Positions 56,309 through 64,000 of a stretch of 64,000 nucleotides of DNA are shown piece by piece. The stretch spans positions 16,436 to 80,435 of the forward strand of contig NZ_JONO01000027.1 in NCBI RefSeq assembly GCF_000711895.1, in the 5' to 3' direction. Within the stretch, counting starts at the first letter, position 1. Every line of letters begins with the position of its first letter. The stretch comes from Photorhabdus australis DSM 17609. Lineage in GTDB: Bacteria; Pseudomonadota; Gammaproteobacteria; Enterobacterales; Enterobacteriaceae. The position numbers were made by a program, and so were the translations under genes. Under the pieces are notes generated by a model. That model had not been told where the DNA came from. It did no database searches and worked only from the letters and a program-made list of their open reading frames with translations.

Positions 56309-58213
56309 CTATTCATCTTCCAAATATGTGTAGCCATAAAGACCACTTTCAAATTCCAGTAAAAATTGCTCTTGCAAACCGGCATCCAAATCCGTGCCTT
56401 TTACTTGATCACGGAAACGAGCCATCAGCACGTTAGGGTCCAATTTCACATATTGCAGCATATCTGCGACTGAATCCCCTTCTTCACTCTGGTTATAGGT
56501 CACTTCGCCATTATCAAATACATAAACATCAATAGCCGCAGTATCACCAAACAGGTTATGCATATTGCCAAGAATTTCCTGATATGCTCCCACCATAAAG
56601 AAACCAATCATTGGCGGGTAATCAGGATCATAAGCGGGCATTGGCATTGTCGTTGCTACCCCATCACCATCCACATAATGATCAATAATACCATCGGAGT
56701 CACAAGTGATATCTAACAAGACAGCGCGACGATCCAACGGCTTATCCAGTCCCTCAATCGGCAAAACAGGGAATAACTGATCGATTCCCCATGCATCAGG
56801 CATAGACTGAAACAGAGAGAAATTCACATAGAATTTGTCAGCCATGCGCTCTTGCAGCTCATCAATAATTGGCCGGTGAGCACGGTTACTTGGATCAAGA
56901 TCCTGCTGAATACGACGACAGATATTCAGATATAATTCTTCCGCCCATGCCCGCTCAGTCAGATCCAACATGCCATGAGCATATTGTGTATGAACATCAT
57001 ACAGATCGAGCTGACTATCATGCAGCCATTCACGTAAAGAACGTCTGTTCCCTTCAGATTGCATCTCCTGCCATGTTTCCCACAGACTAGCAAGCGGACG
57101 GGAAGCATCTTCTGCCGGCGGCGTTGTCTGCGTAAATTCATTACGTTCAACACCAATCACATTGGATACCAACACAGTATGATGAGCAGTCAGAGCACGA
57201 CCAGATTCGGTAATAACGGTCGGATGTGGTAAACCATGTTCATCACAGGCATCACCAATGCCCCAAATCACATTATTAGCATACTCATTCAGCCCGTAGT
57301 TTACAGAACAGTCAGATTGAGAACGGGTGCCTTCATAATCGACACCCAGTCCACCGCCAACATCAAAACACTGAATATTGACACCGAGTTTATGTAGCTC
57401 GACATAAAAACGGGCTGATTCACGGACGCCCGTTGCAATATCACGAATATTCGCCAACTGTGATCCAAGGTGAAAATGCAGTAATTGCAAGCTATCAAGC
57501 CGCCCTACTTCACGCAGAGTCTCAACCAATTGCAGTACTTGAGTCGCAGCCAGCCCAAACTTCGATTTTTCACCACCACTGGCTTGCCATTTACCCGAAC
57601 CTTGCGATGCCAAACGGGCACGGACTCCCAGACGAGGTATCACATTGAGCCGTTCAGCCTCTTCCAACACCTGAGCAATTTCAGACATTTTTTCGATCAC
57701 CAGATAAACCTTATGACCGAGTTTTTCACCTATGAGCGCCAGACGAATATATTCACGATCTTTATATCCATTACATACGATTACAGTACGGGTCATACCC
57801 GCATGCGCTAGCACCGCCATTAGCTCGGCTTTAGAGCCAGCTTCAAGCCCTAAAGGCTCCCCAGAGCTTGCCAGTGATTCAATAACCCGACGCTGTTGGT
57901 TGACCTTGATGGGATAAACTAAAAAGTAATCACCTTTATAGCCATACGATTCTCTGGCTCGCCTGAATGCAGCGTTGATTGAGCGCAAACGATGCTGCAA
58001 GATTTGAGGAAAACAAAATAACGCCGGCAAACGCAAATGTTCCTGCTCTTCCTGAACTCTTTTTACTAATCCCGCAAGATCAATTCTTGCCCCTGGCAAA
58101 TCAGGGTTTGGACAAACACTGACATTACCTAAATCATTGACGTAGTAGTAACTTCCTCCCCAATATGCAATATTGTAAGTCTGTTGCATTTTACGAGCGA
58201 TATTATCATTCAT
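56309..58213 (-). CDS. speA: Biosynthetic arginine decarboxylase
   Basis: PLP-dependent decarboxylase (fold III) that converts arginine to agmatine. The 634 residues are close to mature E. coli SpeA. The PLP lysine is K103 in [11 protein letters not shown], and [24 protein letters not shown] and ITESGRA follow in the TIM barrel and beta domain. AAGGAG is seven bases before the ATG. Confidence 0.97.
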   Translation of the reverse strand: MNDNIARKMQQTYNIAYWGGSYYYVNDLGNVSVCPNPDLPGARIDLAGLVKRVQEEQEHLRLPALFCFPQILQHRLRSINAAFRRARESYGYKGDYFLVYPIKVNQQRRVIESLASSGEPLGLEAGSKAELMAVLAHAGMTRTVIVCNGYKDREYIRLALIGEKLGHKVYLVIEKMSEIAQVLEEAERLNVIPRLGVRARLASQGSGKWQASGGEKSKFGLAATQVLQLVETLREVGRLDSLQLLHFHLGSQLANIRDIATGVRESARFYVELHKLGVNIQCFDVGGGLGVDYEGTRSQSDCSVNYGLNEYANNVIWGIGDACDEHGLPHPTVITESGRALTAHHTVLVSNVIGVERNEFTQTTPPAEDASRPLASLWETWQEMQSEGNRRSLREWLHDSQLDLYDVHTQYAHGMLDLTERAWAEELYLNICRRIQQDLDPSNRAHRPIIDELQERMADKFYVNFSLFQSMPDAWGIDQLFPVLPIEGLDKPLDRRAVLLDITCDSDGIIDHYVDGDGVATTMPMPAYDPDYPPMIGFFMVGAYQEILGNMHNLFGDTAAIDVYVFDNGEVTYNQSEEGDSVADMLQYVKLDPNVLMARFRDQVKGTDLDAGLQEQFLLEFESGLYGYTYLEDE

Positions 58214-58735
58214 GGCAGTCTCCTTAATGGAGTTAGAGTTTCGCCTTCGCCTGTAATTAATAAATAACTCAAGACACCATATCTTGCGTGTTAAGAAATA
58301 TCAGGGAATAGCATGCTCTCAGGTTTAAAAAGCGTTTAGTTACTACTAAACAATGACAAAATTACCGAGCGACAATACGTCTGTTCGACATATCCGGCCT
58401 ATTTGTTGACGACGGATAACATCGAATTAAAGACATATTGAAAAGAAAGGAAAAAGACGCGGATAAATCCGACAAGTGTGGCTGTTGGCCATTAGCAATC
58501 AGCAGATAATGGATCATTACCCCATTCACCTCCACACACATGACTCATATTTCAGGAGCCATTTTCTCGATTGAGAAACAGAAGCTATTTAGCTTTCTAC
58601 GAATCTGTAGCAAAAATAATTCAACTACGGCGCCGCTGTTTATACTCGCAATTACATTAAATTGCAAAATGAAATTGAACAAAACTGACATATAAACAAA
58701 GAAATTATTTGTTACCAGATGAAAATGACCATTTA
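58214..58735. other. speA upstream region
   Basis: About 520 bases between divergent speA and metK, up to the repeat element. It must hold the speA promoter but no convincing box was identified. No coding frame was seen. Confidence 0.45.
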
Positions 58736-58862
58736 TATACCCTATGGATTTCAAGATGCATCGCGACGGCAAGGGAGCAAATCCCCGGGAGCATAGCGAA
58801 CTATGTGACCGGGGTGAGCGAGTGCAGCCAACAAAGAGGCAACTTGAAAGATAACGGGTATA
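58736..58862 (+). repeat. 127-bp structured intergenic repeat, copy 2
   Basis: More complete copy of the element at 1363–1489. It has perfect terminal inverted repeats TATACCC/GGGTATA, inner repeats TTTCAAG/CTTGAAA, and a central hairpin CCCCGG-gag-CATAG-cgaa-CTATG-tga-CCGGGG. It lies upstream of the metK promoter. Confidence 0.88.
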
Positions 58863-58874
58863 ACTAAAAAAATC

Positions 58875-58919
58875 TGGAACACGGCTAGTAATTATCCTAG
58901 AATAGCCATCTAGATGTTA
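58875..58919 (+). promoter_or_regulatory. Candidate metK promoter with MetJ boxes
   Basis: TGGAAC (58875–58880) and TAGAAT (58898–58903) are 17 bases apart. Two adjacent 8-mers, AGCCATCT (58904–58911) and AGATGTTA (58912–58919), match the MetJ consensus AGACGTCT at six and five positions, right at the expected start site. E. coli metK is repressed by MetJ with S-adenosylmethionine. Confidence 0.5.
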
Positions 58920-58970
58920 ATCCATCCATCATTCCCAAACTGAAATTATATTTTAAGGTAACATAATATA

Positions 58971-60143
58971 ATGACCACATACCTGTTCACTTCTGAATCT
59001 GTTTCTGAAGGGCATCCTGATAAAATCGCAGACCAAATTTCTGATGCTGTTCTCGATGCTATCCTGGAACAAGATCCAAAAGCTCGTGTCGCATGCGAAA
59101 CCTATGTTAAAACCGGCATGGTTATGGTTGGCGGTGAAATCACGACCAGCGCTTGGGTTGATATTGAAGAAATTACGCGGCAAACAGTTCGAGAAATTGG
59201 TTATGTTAATTCTGAAATGGGTTTTGATGCAAACTCATGTGCAGTATTAAGCGCTATTGGCAAGCAATCACCAGATATTAATCAAGGCGTTGACCGCGAA
59301 GATCCTCTACAACAAGGCGCTGGCGACCAAGGGCTAATGTTTGGTTATGCAACCAATGAAACTGACGTACTGATGCCTGCACCTATCACCTATGCACACC
59401 GCCTGGTTCAACGTCAGGCAGAAGTCCGAAAAAATGGTGTACTGTCGTGGCTACGTCCAGATGCTAAAAGCCAGGTAACATTCCAGTACAATAACGGCAA
59501 AATTGTCGGTGTTGATGCTGTTGTACTTTCAACACAGCACGCTGAAGACATTAACCAAAAAGATCTACAAGAAGCGGTAATGGAAGAGATCATCAAGCCG
59601 GTTCTGCCTTCTGAATGGTTAAATGCCACAACCAAATACTTTATCAACCCAACAGGCCGTTTTGTGATCGGTGGCCCAATGGGTGACTGTGGCCTAACCG
59701 GCCGTAAAATCATCGTAGATACTTACGGTGGTATGGCTCGTCACGGAGGCGGAGCATTCTCTGGTAAAGATCCATCCAAAGTTGACCGTTCAGCAGCCTA
59801 TGCTGCACGTTATGTAGCAAAGAATATTGTGGCCGCTGGCTTAGCTGATCGTTGTGAAATTCAGGTTTCCTACGCTATCGGCGTTGCAGAGCCAACTTCC
59901 ATTATGGTGGAAACATTCGGTACTGAAAAAGTTCCGACAGCAACTTTGACTCTGCTAGTACGTGAATTCTTCGACCTACGTCCTCACGGCTTAATTCAAA
60001 TGCTCGATCTGTTACACCCAATCTATCGTGATACCGCTGCCTACGGCCATTTTGGTCGCCCACAGTTCCCATGGGAAGCAACTGATAAAGCAGAAATCCT
60101 GCGCGAAGCAGCTGGCCTTAAATTGTCAGCTATGAATATGTGA
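58971..60143 (+). CDS. metK: S-adenosylmethionine synthetase
   Basis: Makes S-adenosylmethionine from methionine and ATP. The 390 residues (E. coli 384) contain [25 protein letters not shown] N-terminus (shared core SEGHPDK), the methionine/ATP motif [12 protein letters not shown] at 116–127, and the phosphate loop [23 protein letters not shown] precedes the ATG. It is followed by a hairpin and sprT; E. coli has galP in between, which is missing here. Confidence 0.98.
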   Translation: MTTYLFTSESVSEGHPDKIADQISDAVLDAILEQDPKARVACETYVKTGMVMVGGEITTSAWVDIEEITRQTVREIGYVNSEMGFDANSCAVLSAIGKQSPDINQGVDREDPLQQGAGDQGLMFGYATNETDVLMPAPITYAHRLVQRQAEVRKNGVLSWLRPDAKSQVTFQYNNGKIVGVDAVVLSTQHAEDINQKDLQEAVMEEIIKPVLPSEWLNATTKYFINPTGRFVIGGPMGDCGLTGRKIIVDTYGGMARHGGGAFSGKDPSKVDRSAAYAARYVAKNIVAAGLADRCEIQVSYAIGVAEPTSIMVETFGTEKVPTATLTLLVREFFDLRPHGLIQMLDLLHPIYRDTAAYGHFGRPQFPWEATDKAEILREAAGLKLSAMNM

Positions 60144-60152
60144 AACCCCAAA

Positions 60153-60185
60153 AAAACCTGGTTTGGATAAACTAAACTAGGTTTT
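60153..60185 (+). terminator. Probable terminator after metK
   Basis: AAAACCTGGTTT and AAACTAGGTTTT form a 12-bp stem with one G-U pair, nine bases past the metK stop. The T-run is within the stem, and only CCTTA follows, so it may be partial. Confidence 0.65.
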
Positions 60186-60297
60186 CCTTAACATTAGCTG
60201 GCGATTGAAAGAACTATGAAATTATTATTATCGTTAGCTAGTGTTTAAGAATTTCTAACAAATATTGACCTATCCTCACCGACTCCATTTTCAACAT

Positions 60298-60795
60298 ATG
60301 AAATCAATTAGAGTTCCAATCGTTTTACAACAAGCTGTTATGCAGACCTTGCGGCAAAAACTGCAACAGGCTAATTTGTATCTTAATCGTGATTTTCCTG
60401 AGCCTACAATAAATTATCGCCAACGAGGAACCTCTGCCGGCAGTGCTTACATACAAAGCTGGGAAATCCGCCTTAATCCAGTGCTATTAATAGAAAACCA
60501 ACAAACTTTTATTGATGAAGTTGTTCCTCACGAGCTGGCCCACCTATTGGTTTATCGCTACTTTGGGAAAGTACCTCCACATGGAAAACAGTGGCGTTGG
60601 ATGATGGAAGAAGTTCTGAATATTCCTGCCAATCGTACACACAAATTTGAAATCGATTCAGTACGTAGTAAAACTTTTACTTATTACTGTAGCTGCCAAC
60701 AACATACACTGACCCTACGCCGCCATAATAAAATCTTACGGGGGGAAAGTAATTATATCTGTCGAAAATGTGGTGAGAAACTTATTTTTAAATAA
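60298..60795 (+). CDS. sprT: SprT-family zinc metalloprotease-like protein
   Basis: Starting at [18 protein letters not shown] the protein is 165 residues, like E. coli SprT; no strong ribosome site is visible, and a TTG 33 bases upstream would only add unconserved residues. The zincin motif HELAH is at 78–82, and a C-terminal zinc ribbon has the cysteines CSC and ICRKCG. The cellular role is uncertain (SprT domain as in eukaryotic Spartan). Confidence 0.94.
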   Translation: MKSIRVPIVLQQAVMQTLRQKLQQANLYLNRDFPEPTINYRQRGTSAGSAYIQSWEIRLNPVLLIENQQTFIDEVVPHELAHLLVYRYFGKVPPHGKQWRWMMEEVLNIPANRTHKFEIDSVRSKTFTYYCSCQQHTLTLRRHNKILRGESNYICRKCGEKLIFK

Positions 60796-61297
60796 TAAAA
60801 CCAATTGAAAACAAAGAATAATAGAAAAACATTTATATATAAGAGGCAATTATCTATATTACTTAATTTTCACAAACAACTTTAAAGAAATATTAAAATA
60901 GCATAATAATCAAACATATAACCCCATGATAATATTCACATATTCTAAACTTATTAAATTCACCATGAATAAATAAAAAAAATTAAAAATCAGATAGCAA
61001 AAATAAATAATTTATTATAAACTGATGTATTAAAACCTAATTATATTAGGCATAATAAGACTATCGTAAACAAAAATAACTGATGACATGGTTAATATAA
61101 TAAACCGTCATATATCCATTCATTAAATAGAGACTTGCAAATAAGGTTACAATAAATAATAAAATATCACTTCATTATTTATTTTCATTTAATTAACAGT
61201 ACACCCACTATTTTTTAACTTTATACTATTAATTGCACATAATGATAAATTAAAAACAATAAAAATATACTCATTTAATTAAAAAGAAAATTTAAAC
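60796..61297. other. Very AT-rich spacer between sprT and mgtE
   Basis: About 500 bases consisting almost entirely of A/T runs between convergent genes. No gene or structured RNA was seen. The composition would suit nucleoid-protein binding. Confidence 0.5.
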
Positions 61298-61332
61298 CAA
61301 TAAGATACCCAATTGTCATGGGCATCTTATTG
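61298..61332 (-). terminator. Terminator after mgtE
   Basis: CAATAAGAT…CCC and GGG…ATCTTATTG form a long stem with one mismatch. It starts seven bases past the mgtE stop. AT-rich sequence with TTT and TTTT runs follows on the − strand. Confidence 0.7.
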
Positions 61333-61338
61333 ATAGGT

Positions 61339-62412
61339 TTAAGCCAGTTCTGTTATTACCAACTTAGCTATTTCAAAATAGATAATCAAACCTGTACCAT
61401 CAATAAACGTAGCAATAAAAGGCGCTGATACAACAGCGGGATCAATATTAAGCTTTTTCAGTACCATTGGAATAATGGAAGAAATAATGGCACTCCAGAT
61501 AGTAATTGCAATTATGGTAAAACCAACAACAATCGTCACCTCAATTCCTACACCTAATATCCAGGCTCGAATGAGCGCAACAGAACCAATCGTTATCGCA
61601 ACTAAAAATGAAGTGGAAACCTCTTTACGTAACACAGCCCACAGATTACGCAAACTCACTTCCCCCAACGCCATTGCTCTGACCAACGTTGAAGTGATCT
61701 GTGTACCGCTGTTACCTCCCGTACCTATCAATAACGGGATGAAAAATGCCAGAGAAATTACAGCTTCTAGTTGCTCTTCAAAAGCTTTAAGTACAGTCCC
61801 AGTATAAGCTTCTGCGACAAACAGCAGCAATAACCAACCAGCACGCTTACGCCATAATGTTATCGGGCTGGTACTGAGATAAGGTTCATTTAGAGGCAAA
61901 GTCGCCCCTTGTAAATGAGCATCTATAGTATTTTCATCTTCAATCAGTTCAGCAATATCCTGTGGCCGTAAAACCCCCACTAATTTGCCAAAATGAATAA
62001 CGGGTACACTATCCATACCGCTGTGATTTATCAGACTATAGACATCATGACGCGGCTGCTCTGGTGATACAGAAAAGTAGTTTTGCCTCATAATATCTGA
62101 CACAAATAAATCATCGGCTGCGGTTAATAACACCTTCACCGGCAATATGCCATTCAGATAGCCTTCAGCATCAATGACATATAAATACGTCGGAATTTGT
62201 TCTCCTTCAAGTTGATTAGTCAGATTACCTTTTACCGATAAAACAGAATCAGCAACGGACACAGAAATAAAGCATTGACTCATATATGCGCTAACAGTTG
62301 CATCTTCATTTTTTAATTGATGTTTCTGTTGTTGAGCACTACTTTTTTCATTTACAGAGTGGTTATTAGCAATAGCTAATAGATCCATTTTTTCATGGGA
62401 TGTAACTTTCAT
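61339..62412 (-). CDS. mgtE: MgtE-family magnesium transporter (short N-terminus)
   Basis: Inner-membrane Mg2+ channel/transporter of 357 residues. Two CBS domains (about 40–165, with DSVPVIHFGKLVGVL) are followed by five membrane segments; IGTGGNSGTQITSTLVRAMALGEV and the GLIIYFEIAKLV C-terminus are MgtE hallmarks. The usual 130-residue N-terminal helical domain is not present. I chose ATG 62412 with AGGGA nine bases upstream; a GTG start further up would lie inside the riboswitch. Confidence 0.9.
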   Translation of the reverse strand: MKVTSHEKMDLLAIANNHSVNEKSSAQQQKHQLKNEDATVSAYMSQCFISVSVADSVLSVKGNLTNQLEGEQIPTYLYVIDAEGYLNGILPVKVLLTAADDLFVSDIMRQNYFSVSPEQPRHDVYSLINHSGMDSVPVIHFGKLVGVLRPQDIAELIEDENTIDAHLQGATLPLNEPYLSTSPITLWRKRAGWLLLLFVAEAYTGTVLKAFEEQLEAVISLAFFIPLLIGTGGNSGTQITSTLVRAMALGEVSLRNLWAVLRKEVSTSFLVAITIGSVALIRAWILGVGIEVTIVVGFTIIAITIWSAIISSIIPMVLKKLNIDPAVVSAPFIATFIDGTGLIIYFEIAKLVITELA

Positions 62413-62421
62413 GATATTGGT

Positions 62422-62462
62422 CCCTATTACTGTTGTGAACTTCAAACAGCACTCACATAGGG
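62422..62462 (-). promoter_or_regulatory. Hairpin covering the mgtE ribosome-binding site
   Basis: On the − strand CCCTAT (62462–62457) is the exact complement of ATAGGG (62427–62422), which contains the AGGGA ribosome site of mgtE. Pairing would block translation. It stands between the M-box aptamer and the start codon, so it may be the riboswitch expression platform. Confidence 0.6.
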
Positions 62463-62490
62463 GCGAAACCAGATGAGAGAATGCAACAGC

Positions 62491-62654
62491 TATCTCCACG
62501 TCTCAGTTTTAGCACTATACAACGTATCCTGATTTATCAGGAAGTTACATGGGGATATACCTTGGTTCGATATATCCTGTCCTAATCTTGGGCGTCTCTC
62601 GACGTCGTCAGATCAGCAACCTGTGTTTGTATAGGAGCCTCGCCTAACGAGATA
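62491..62654 (-). ncRNA. M-box (ykoK) magnesium riboswitch
   Basis: The − strand leader of mgtE carries the M-box core: CGTTAGGCGAGGCTCCTATA, ACACAGG, the CGTCGAGAGACG hairpin region, and GTGCTAAAACTGAGACG near the 3' end. The outer P1 helix is TATCTC (62654–62649) with GAGATA (62496–62491). M-box RNAs fold with Mg2+ and lower expression of magnesium transporters, which fits the gene it precedes. Confidence 0.88.
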
Positions 62655-62812
62655 CTGCACTTAGAATGCGGGCTGCATTGTAAACAAAATTTATAATAAT
62701 TCAAAATTAGAAGTTTACCTGTTTAATTTTCATTTAAGTTACTAATAATGATAAAAAAACGGCATAGAATTTTTATCTCGTGCCGTTTAATGCAAATAAT
62801 CCTATGAAGATG

Positions 62813-63145
62813 TTATTCATTTTCTGATTTCTTAGCTTCAATTTTTTCAGCTTCAGCAATCAGTTGGTCAGCTGTTTTACCATCCAGTGACTTATAAAAC
62901 TTTTGTTTCAATTTTTTTATATCGCTATCAACACCCGATTTAACCAGCTCATTGAAATCGATACTATTAAACATAGCGACCTGAATTGATTCATCAAACT
63001 TAGCTCTTTTATCATCTGGTAACACATCTCTTATCTTATCAATGGATGTTTTCAAAGCAATTTCATTAGAAGCATCAATTTTAGGTTGGCTATCACAACC
63101 AGCTAGTACAAACCCTAATAAACAAATTGCTAACAATTTTTTCAT
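62813..63145 (-). CDS. Small predicted lipoprotein
   Basis: Protein of 110 residues with a lipoprotein signal MKKLLAICLLGFVLAGC; the lipobox is LAGC with Cys17. The rest is hydrophilic and helical with many lysines and glutamates (…LDGKTADQLIAEAEKIEAKK). GGGGGA precedes the ATG. An in-frame upstream extension has no signal and is unlikely. It resembles small enterobacterial lipoproteins of unknown function (DUF6694-like by memory, unchecked). Confidence 0.75.
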   Translation of the reverse strand: MKKLLAICLLGFVLAGCDSQPKIDASNEIALKTSIDKIRDVLPDDKRAKFDESIQVAMFNSIDFNELVKSGVDSDIKKLKQKFYKSLDGKTADQLIAEAEKIEAKKSENE

Positions 63146-63252
63146 ACTCGTCCCCCGAATAATACTAAACAAAGGAATAATAGCAGAAGCAAAAACAATA
63201 AACCGTTTATAATTAGCCAAATTGGCAAAGAATAGGAACAAAATTAAACTTT

Positions 63253-63660
63253 CTATTCCAGTACAACATCTCCTCGTAATTGGCAACTGCATGCCAGAAC
63301 ATAACCATTTGCTATTTCATTAGCAGTTAATGTCATTGTACTACTGGTTGTATATTTACCTCGAATAATCCGAGTCTTACAACTGCCACAAACACCAGTC
63401 CAACATGCCGCCATCACCGGAATATGATTATTTTCCATTGCTGTTAACAAAATCATAGTTAAATGACTTTTATCTTCAACCCGTTCTGGTTCTGTTGAAA
63501 ACCACTCCATAAAAAAACGATTTTCTGCCACACCAAGACCATAGCAAAATTCACGAACATTTTTCATATAAGGCGCAAGTCCGCACGTCATGACTGTCTG
63601 ACTGCTAATCTTAGACTTATCACTATTAAGAACAAACTTCCTGGCTTGTTTCTGTAAAGA
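63253..63660 (-). pseudogene. hcr: 3' fragment of hcr (NADH oxidoreductase of Hcp), cut by an IS
   Basis: The readable frame runs from the IS edge as SLQKQARKFVLNSDKSKISS, then QTVMTCGLAPYM (end of the NAD-binding reductase domain), and finishes with a 2Fe-2S ferredoxin domain (cysteines in CWTGVCGSCKT and LACSC). It matches the last third of E. coli Hcr, which passes electrons to the hybrid cluster protein Hcp in NO detoxification. The FAD domain and first part of the NAD domain are missing upstream. An internal ATG at 63591 could produce a ferredoxin-like piece of 112 residues. Confidence 0.85.
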
Positions 63661-64000
63661 CAGGGTGAGATCTCACATTTTTAATAAGGTTATTTTGGTT
63701 AAATAAAAATCAGAATATGACTTTTTATAGGCATTTCTCTCATTAAAACGTTAAGATCTCTCTCTTCCATAAAAAAGCGATCCTAATAATGAGTATTTTT
63801 AATTTTATCAGCAAGATAGAAGACCCTCGCTCTGACATCAATAAAAAACATGAATTAATGGATGTGATTTTTTTAGCCTTCTCCGCTGTATTATGCGGCG
63901 CTTCTGGCTGGAAATCGATTCAGGAATTTGGTGAGTTACAGAGCGAGTGGCTTAAACAATACACGCATTTTACTCACGGTATTCCTCGTCGTCACTGTAT
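63661..64000 (+). mobile_element. ISAs1-family insertion sequence, left end (continues past window)
   Basis: The left end appears to be at CAGGGTGAGATCTCACA (63661 on), where the hcr reading frame stops matching. A perfect 12-bp palindrome GTGAGATCTCAC lies at 63665–63676. The transposase frame starts about 130 bases further in. The right end is outside the window. Confidence 0.75.
63789..64000 (+). CDS. ISAs1-family (H-repeat type) transposase, 3'-truncated by window edge
   Basis: The N-terminal 70 residues include ISKIEDPRSDINKKHELMDV, LAFSAVLCGASGWKSIQEFG and FTHGIPRRH. These are typical of the DDE_Tnp_1-associated N-terminal domain of ISAs1/H-repeat transposases (cf. E. coli YhhI/RhsB-associated H-rpt proteins). 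The frame is open to the window edge, so integrity cannot be judged. Confidence 0.88.
   Translation, partial: MSIFNFISKIEDPRSDINKKHELMDVIFLAFSAVLCGASGWKSIQEFGELQSEWLKQYTHFTHGIPRRHC

Noticed and set aside
62413..62499. Longer N-terminus for mgtE
   Set aside because: Would start at a GTG inside the M-box RNA and has no ribosome site; ATG 62412 has AGGGA.

Overview
The window is a chromosomal segment of an enterobacterium. The gene content and order of the nadC–mutT, secA–mraZ, cra–ilvIH, leuO–leuABCD and mutH–ygdQ blocks match Escherichia coli gene by gene. The low GC content, the style of the intergenic repeat and the accessory genes suggest Photorhabdus or a close relative (Morganellaceae). 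That genus call is inference, not a database result.

Layout. (1) 1–5836, + strand: end of nadC, type IV pilin genes ppdD-hofB-hofC, then coaE, zapD, yacG. (2) 5875–9703, − strand: mutT, secA and the arrest-peptide gene secM, with a divergent DciA-like gene at 9736–10260. (3) 10326–28128, − strand: lpxC followed upstream by the complete division and cell-wall (dcw) cluster ftsZ-ftsA-ftsQ-ddlB-murC-murG-ftsW-murD-mraY-murF-murE-ftsI-ftsL-rsmH-mraZ. It is read from a promoter with MraZ repeats at 28149–28219. (4) 28676–32028, − strand: cra, ilvH, ilvI. (5) 32924–36885, − strand: a small serine hydrolase and a long-chain acyl-CoA synthetase lie between ilvI and leuO, which are adjacent in E. coli. 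(6) 37571–42579, + strand: leu promoter, leader peptide leuL, attenuator, leuABCD. (7) 42894–46869: a short SgrS-like sRNA divergent from sgrR, a spacer with DnaA boxes, mutH and the TerC-family gene ygdQ. (8) 46910–54937: accessory island with a broken Phd-type antitoxin and a GC-richer chaperone/usher fimbrial operon with three chaperones. (9) 55208–60795: speB, speA (−), metK and sprT (+). (10) 61298–64000: mgtE-type magnesium transporter under an M-box riboswitch, a small lipoprotein, the 3' remnant of hcr, and the start of an ISAs1-type insertion sequence that cut it.

How they work together: the dcw block makes lipid II precursors (murC–murG, mraY, ddlB), flips/polymerises them at the septum (ftsW, ftsI) and builds the divisome (ftsZ, ftsA, ftsQ, ftsL); zapD and lpxC add Z-ring bundling and lipid A control. 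ilvIH and leuABCD are consecutive branched-chain amino-acid steps. speA and speB turn arginine into putrescine, and metK makes S-adenosylmethionine.

Most of the window is conserved housekeeping. The least ordinary signals are the short SgrS without an obvious SgrT, the M-box with a ribosome-binding-site hairpin, the variant SecM arrest motif, the fimbrial operon with a divergent third chaperone, the structured 127-bp repeat present twice, and the IS-split hcr. I did not find evidence for a wholly new multi-gene system.
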